Part shown: in pieces, positions 61,101 to 64,000 of the stretch | Position numbering within the stretch: position 1 is the first letter of the stretch | How the letters are laid out: every line of letters starts with the position of its first letter | NCBI RefSeq assembly: GCF_003143955.1 | Contig: NZ_QFVS01000009.1 | Location: forward strand, 24,555-88,554 | Source of the DNA: Kurthia zopfii | GTDB taxonomy: Bacteria; Bacillota; Bacilli; Bacillales_A; Planococcaceae | Direction: 5' to 3' | Length of the DNA stretch: 64,000 bases | Notes under the pieces: generated by a model | Told to the model about the DNA's origin: nothing | The model's input: the letters and a program-made list of their open reading frames with translations, nothing else | Databases searched by the model: none | Made by a program: the position numbers and the translations under genes

Positions 61101-62494
61101 AACAACAAACACCAAAACAAATGACTGAGTATCTAAATCGCTATATTGTGGGTCAAATGAATGCGAAGAAATCTGTTGCAGTTGCTTTGAGAAATCGTCA
61201 TCGTCGACAATTGCTTTCTGAAGAAATGCGAGAAGAAGTAATTCCGAAAAATATTTTAATGATCGGACCAACAGGTGTAGGTAAAACTGAAATTGCACGA
61301 AGAATTGCAAAATTGGTAAAAGCACCATTTTTGAAAATTGAAGCAACTAAGTTTACGGAAGTTGGTTACGTAGGCCGCGATGTGGAATCGATGGTTCGTG
61401 ACCTTGTAGAAGTGGCGATTCGACTTGTAAAAGAAGAAAAGCGCGCAGAAGTGAAGGTTGAAGCTGAAATTTTAGCGAATGAAAAAATCGTTAAACTATT
61501 AGTTCCAAGCTTGAAAAAGAAAAAACAAGCAACTTCTGCTAACCCTTTTGAAATGCTATTCGGTGGTCAACAACCGCAAGAGGAAACGACTGAAGAAGAT
61601 CCGCAAATTCGTGTGAAACGCTCACAAGTTGCTGAAGATTTAAAAGCAGGTAAGCTGGAAGACGAAATCGTGACGATCGAATTAACTGAGCAAGCGTCGA
61701 ATATGCTTGGCGCTATGCCGGGAATGCCTGGCATGGATATGGGCGGTAACAATATTGGTGATATGTTATCGAATATGATGCCGAGTCAAAAGAAAAAGCG
61801 CAAAGTTAATGTAACGGAAGCGCGTCGTTTATTAACGATTGAAGAGGCGAATCAATTGATTGATGAAGACGAAGTATCTGCTGAAGCAGTGCATCGTGCA
61901 GAACAATCAGGCATTATTTTCATTGATGAAATTGATAAAATTGCAGTCAAAGGAAATAGTGGTGGAGGACCTGGTGTATCGCGTGAAGGTGTACAACGTG
62001 ATATACTTCCAATCGTTGAAGGTTCTACAGTAAATACGAAATACGGCAGTGTGCGTACGGACTTCATGTTGTTTATCGCAGCTGGAGCATTCCATATGTC
62101 TAAACCGTCGGACTTAATCCCTGAGCTTCAAGGACGATTCCCGATTCGTGTAGAATTAGAAAAATTAACGAAAGAAGATTTTGTTCGAATTTTAAAAGAA
62201 CCAGATCATTCGTTAATTACGCAATACAAGGCACTTTTAGAAACTGAAGGTGTTGAAATTGACTTTACAGAAGAAGCAATCGATAAACTTGCTGAAATTG
62301 CCTATAAAGTCAATCAAGAAACTGATAATATTGGTGCGCGTAGATTGCATACCATTTTAGAAAAACTACTGGAAGACCTGTCATTCGAAGCTTCAGATAT
62401 CGCCCCAGCACATATCGACATCACGCCGTTATACGTGGAGCAAAAGCTTGGCGAGATTGCTGAGGACAAAGATTTGTCAGAGTTTATTTTATAG
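61097..62494 (+). CDS. hslU: ATP-dependent protease ATPase subunit HslU (ClpY)
   Basis: AAA+ unfoldase that feeds HslV. Walker [14 protein letters not shown] is near residue 57, the pore motif [10 protein letters not shown] near 90, and an I-domain insert (about 110-240) includes a Met/Gly-rich stretch ([15 protein letters not shown]). Walker [10 protein letters not shown] is near 278, sensor 2 GARRLHT near 415. It has 465 residues. The last 20 bases include the -35 of the codY promoter. Confidence 0.96.
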   Translation: MKQQTPKQMTEYLNRYIVGQMNAKKSVAVALRNRHRRQLLSEEMREEVIPKNILMIGPTGVGKTEIARRIAKLVKAPFLKIEATKFTEVGYVGRDVESMVRDLVEVAIRLVKEEKRAEVKVEAEILANEKIVKLLVPSLKKKKQATSANPFEMLFGGQQPQEETTEEDPQIRVKRSQVAEDLKAGKLEDEIVTIELTEQASNMLGAMPGMPGMDMGGNNIGDMLSNMMPSQKKKRKVNVTEARRLLTIEEANQLIDEDEVSAEAVHRAEQSGIIFIDEIDKIAVKGNSGGGPGVSREGVQRDILPIVEGSTVNTKYGSVRTDFMLFIAAGAFHMSKPSDLIPELQGRFPIRVELEKLTKEDFVRILKEPDHSLITQYKALLETEGVEIDFTEEAIDKLAEIAYKVNQETDNIGARRLHTILEKLLEDLSFEASDIAPAHIDITPLYVEQKLGEIAEDKDLSEFIL

Positions 62495-62502
62495 TTTATA
62501 AT
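62474..62502 (+). promoter_or_regulatory. sigma-A promoter of codY, inside the hslU 3' end
   Basis: TTGTCA-17-TATAAT (consensus -10). Lets codY be transcribed separately from the xerC promoter. Confidence 0.75.
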
Positions 62503-62577
62503 GTGAATTATACAAACAATTAAAAAACTTTTGAATATTCCGTAAATAGCGGTCAATTCATGGGAGGAAATATATAA

Positions 62578-63357
62578 ATGAAATTATTAGCAAAAATCCG
62601 TAAAATTAACTCGATGTTACAAGCGTCAGCAGGTAAGGCAGTTAATTTTAAAGAAATGGCAACTACGTTAGGTACTGTTATTGAAAGTAACGTATTCATC
62701 GTAAGCCGCAAAGGTAAATTACTAGGAATCGAATTAAATCAACAAATCGAGAATGAACGTACTGCAAAAATGTTTGAAGAACGTCAATTCCCAGAAGAAT
62801 ACACAAAAAATCTTTATGATTTCACTGAAACAGTATCGAATATCGGTGTAGATGACGAACATACCGCATTCCCAGTTGAAAACAGCGACCTTTACAAAAA
62901 TGGTCTTACGACAATCGTTCCAATCAATGGTGGTGGCGAACGTCTAGGTACTTTAATCCTTGCACGTATCGACAACCGCTTTGAAGATGAAGATTTAATC
63001 CTTGCTGAATACGGCGCTACTGTAGTAGGTATGGAAATTCTTCGTGAAAAAGCTGAAGAAATCGAAGAAGAAGCACGTTCAAAAGCTGTTGTTCAAATGG
63101 CAATCAATTCATTATCTTATTCTGAGTTAGAAGCAATTGAACATATCTTTGAAGAATTAGATGGTTCTGAAGGTTTACTAGTAGCTTCTAAAATCGCTGA
63201 TCGCGTTGGAATCACACGTTCAGTAATCGTTAACGCTCTACGTAAATTAGAATCAGCTGGTGTAATTGAATCTCGTTCTTTAGGAATGAAAGGTACTTAC
63301 ATCAAAGTTCTTAACAGCAAGTTCCTAACTGCTTTAGCTGAAATTAAAATGCGCTAA
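62578..63357 (+). CDS. codY: GTP- and branched-chain amino acid-sensing pleiotropic repressor CodY
   Basis: Global regulator that represses nutrient-limitation genes when GTP and isoleucine/leucine/valine are plentiful. An N-terminal GAF domain (1 to about 155) binds the amino acids. The C-terminal winged helix (about 203-222, [22 protein letters not shown]) is nearly invariant in Bacillota. It has 259 residues, the same as B. subtilis. GGGAGGAAAT precedes the ATG. In Bacillus the flagellar flgB operon follows; here a terminator, repeats and a transposase gene follow. Confidence 0.98.
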   Translation: MKLLAKIRKINSMLQASAGKAVNFKEMATTLGTVIESNVFIVSRKGKLLGIELNQQIENERTAKMFEERQFPEEYTKNLYDFTETVSNIGVDDEHTAFPVENSDLYKNGLTTIVPINGGGERLGTLILARIDNRFEDEDLILAEYGATVVGMEILREKAEEIEEEARSKAVVQMAINSLSYSELEAIEHIFEELDGSEGLLVASKIADRVGITRSVIVNALRKLESAGVIESRSLGMKGTYIKVLNSKFLTALAEIKMR

Positions 63358-63366
63358 TTAAATGTA

Positions 63367-63403
63367 AAGACCTAATCGATCTTATTCGATTAGGTCTTTT
63401 TTA
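63367..63403 (+). terminator. intrinsic terminator of codY
   Basis: AAGACCTAATCGA / TCGATTAGGTCTT perfect stem then T run. Confidence 0.92.
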
Positions 63404-63517
63404 TATTGTGTTAAGTTAATCGTTAGAAATAATATTCAGTAAAATAATGTCTGTAAACTAATGCTTTCTCATTAAAAATCGGTTCTATTATATATGTTGG
63501 GGTATTAAAACAATTCA

Positions 63518-63592
63518 CGTTGTAACTTTCAGAAAGAACGAATGCTTTCCGCCGACAAGTGCCGCACTATTTCTTTCCACTTTAGGTGGAAA
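63518..63592 (+). repeat. dispersed palindromic intergenic repeat, subtype 1
   Basis: CTTTCAGAAAGAACGAATGC, then TTTCCGCCGACAAGTGCCGC, then ACTATTTCTTTC. It matches the minus-strand copy at 12326-12385, and its first 28 bases match the copy at 29931. It ends in a small hairpin TTTCCAC / GTGGAAA. Part of the 522-base gap between codY and the transposase gene. Confidence 0.75.
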
Positions 63593-63604
63593 TAAACGAA
63601 AAGT

Positions 63605-63713
63605 AAATCACGCTTGTCCATATGCAAGGGTACAGCAAGGTTTGAAGAGAAAGTAAGCGCACCACCACTTTCTCCCGAAAACCTGAAGTATCCCATAGCA
63701 TATAGCGTGATTT
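63605..63713. repeat. nested 109-base imperfect hairpin
   Basis: Ends are a perfect ten-base inverted repeat AAATCACGCT / AGCGTGATTT. Inside it are ATATGC / GCATAT, then AGGTTT / AAACCT, then GAGAAAGT / ACTTTCTC, all in nested order around a 12-base loop. No coding potential is evident. May be a structured RNA or a MITE-like core. Confidence 0.55.
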
Positions 63714-63780
63714 TGCTAGAAAGAGAAAGGATTGCTTCTCACTTGTTTTTCGGCAGGAGTCCTCGTTATTTCTTTCAATG
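63714..63780 (+). repeat. dispersed palindromic intergenic repeat, subtype 2
   Basis: ATTGCTTCTCACTTGTTTTT, then CGGCAGGAGTCCTCG, then TTATTTCTTTCAATG. It is nearly identical to the right two-thirds of the copy at 29931-30004. Confidence 0.75.
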
Positions 63781-63879
63781 TTGATCTATGTGAAAAATGG
63801 CAAAAAAAAGCACAGTTTCACCAATTCCTTTATACTTAAAATGCTGAATAATAAGCGAAAGAAAGGTGAGCTATGCTAT

Positions 63880-64000
63880 ATGAAGTCTATCATGAATATG
63901 CCAGGTTTAAAAGATGTTTTAATCACAAAAATTGAAGAAATTGAGGGAAAGTATGCCCTTTATATTGAGTTACCTAAGGTTCCCCATACTTGTCCATCTT
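63880..64000 (+). CDS. ISL3-family transposase, N-terminus (3' end outside window)
   Basis: The first 40 residues are visible: MKSIMNMPGLKDVLITKIEE and then a stretch ending LPKVPHTCPS. The pattern 'PGLKDV-I-K-EE...LY-ELP--PH-CP' is the usual start of ISL3-family transposases, the final Cys-Pro opening an N-terminal zinc finger. ATG 63880 is preceded at nine bases by AAAGGTGAG; an ATG at 63873 is too close to that site and in another frame. The left inverted repeat of the element cannot be fixed without the right end. Confidence 0.75.
   Translation, partial: MKSIMNMPGLKDVLITKIEEIEGKYALYIELPKVPHTCPS

Noticed and set aside
63781..63879. Left inverted repeat of the ISL3-type element
   Set aside because: The end of the element must lie in or near this stretch, but without the right end in the window no terminal repeat or target duplication can be identified.

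Overview
The window is a continuous stretch of low-GC Gram-positive (Bacillota, order Bacillales) chromosome. Gene order follows the Bacillus subtilis pyr - rqcH - yicC - gmk - priA - prkC - fap/plsX - smc/ffh - rpsP/rplS - sucCD - topA - codY backbone almost gene for gene. Protein lengths and sequences also fit Bacillales, and the family is most likely Planococcaceae. Several genes that sporulating Bacillus species carry at fixed points are missing: spoVM between thiN and rpmB, remA between yicC and gmk, and ylqD between khpA and rimM. The flagellar operon does not directly follow codY. This suggests a non-sporulating Planococcaceae lineage (Kurthia-like); that is an inference, not a proof.

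Layout. 1-6170: distal half of the pyrimidine operon (carB, cut by the window edge, then pyrK-pyrD-pyrF-pyrE), ending in a terminator. 6200-8200: a small accessory island with two TM2-domain membrane proteins around a CatE-like two-domain VOC protein; the second TM2 gene appears to start at CTG. 8220-12260: rqcH (minus strand) and a large M28-family lipoprotein peptidase. 12490-27080: a long run for RNA decay and nucleotide and coenzyme metabolism (yicC, gmk, rpoZ, coaBC), replication restart (priA), translation initiation and modification (def, fmt, rsmB, rlmN), the PrpC/PrkC phosphatase-kinase pair, rsgA, rpe and thiN. 27220-29880: rpmB (minus), asp23-like gene and yloV. 30290-33960: sdaAB-sdaAA-recG. 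33938-37730: the FapR-controlled phospholipid/fatty-acid operon (fapR-plsX-fabD-fabG-acpP) with a recognisable operator. 37740-45330: rnc, smc, ftsY, ylxM, ffh (chromosome condensation and SRP targeting). 45360-52590: rpsP, khpA, rimM, trmD, rplS, sip, rbgA, rnhB and the FliK/FlhB-like pair ylqG-ylqH. 52640-59450: sucC-sucD, dprA, topA, trmFO. 59470-63400: xerC-hslV-hslU-codY. 63500-64000: repeats and the start of an ISL3-family transposase, cut by the window edge.

Most genes are tightly packed, with ATGA or short overlaps (pyrK/pyrD, fmt/rsmB, prpC/prkC, rpe/thiN, fapR/plsX, fabD/fabG, rimM/trmD, ylqG/ylqH, hslV/hslU) and strong Shine-Dalgarno sequences. TTG, GTG and probably CTG starts are frequent. 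About twenty intrinsic terminators and a set of sigma-A-like promoters can be read directly.

No obvious new multi-gene system (defence island, CRISPR, biosynthetic cluster) is visible; this is overwhelmingly core genome. The features least explained by known genes are a family of dispersed palindromic intergenic repeats (five copies, two subtypes), a 109-base nested hairpin sandwiched between two of those repeats beside the transposase, the CTG-initiated TM2 gene and the M28 lipoprotein with an unassigned C-terminal third.
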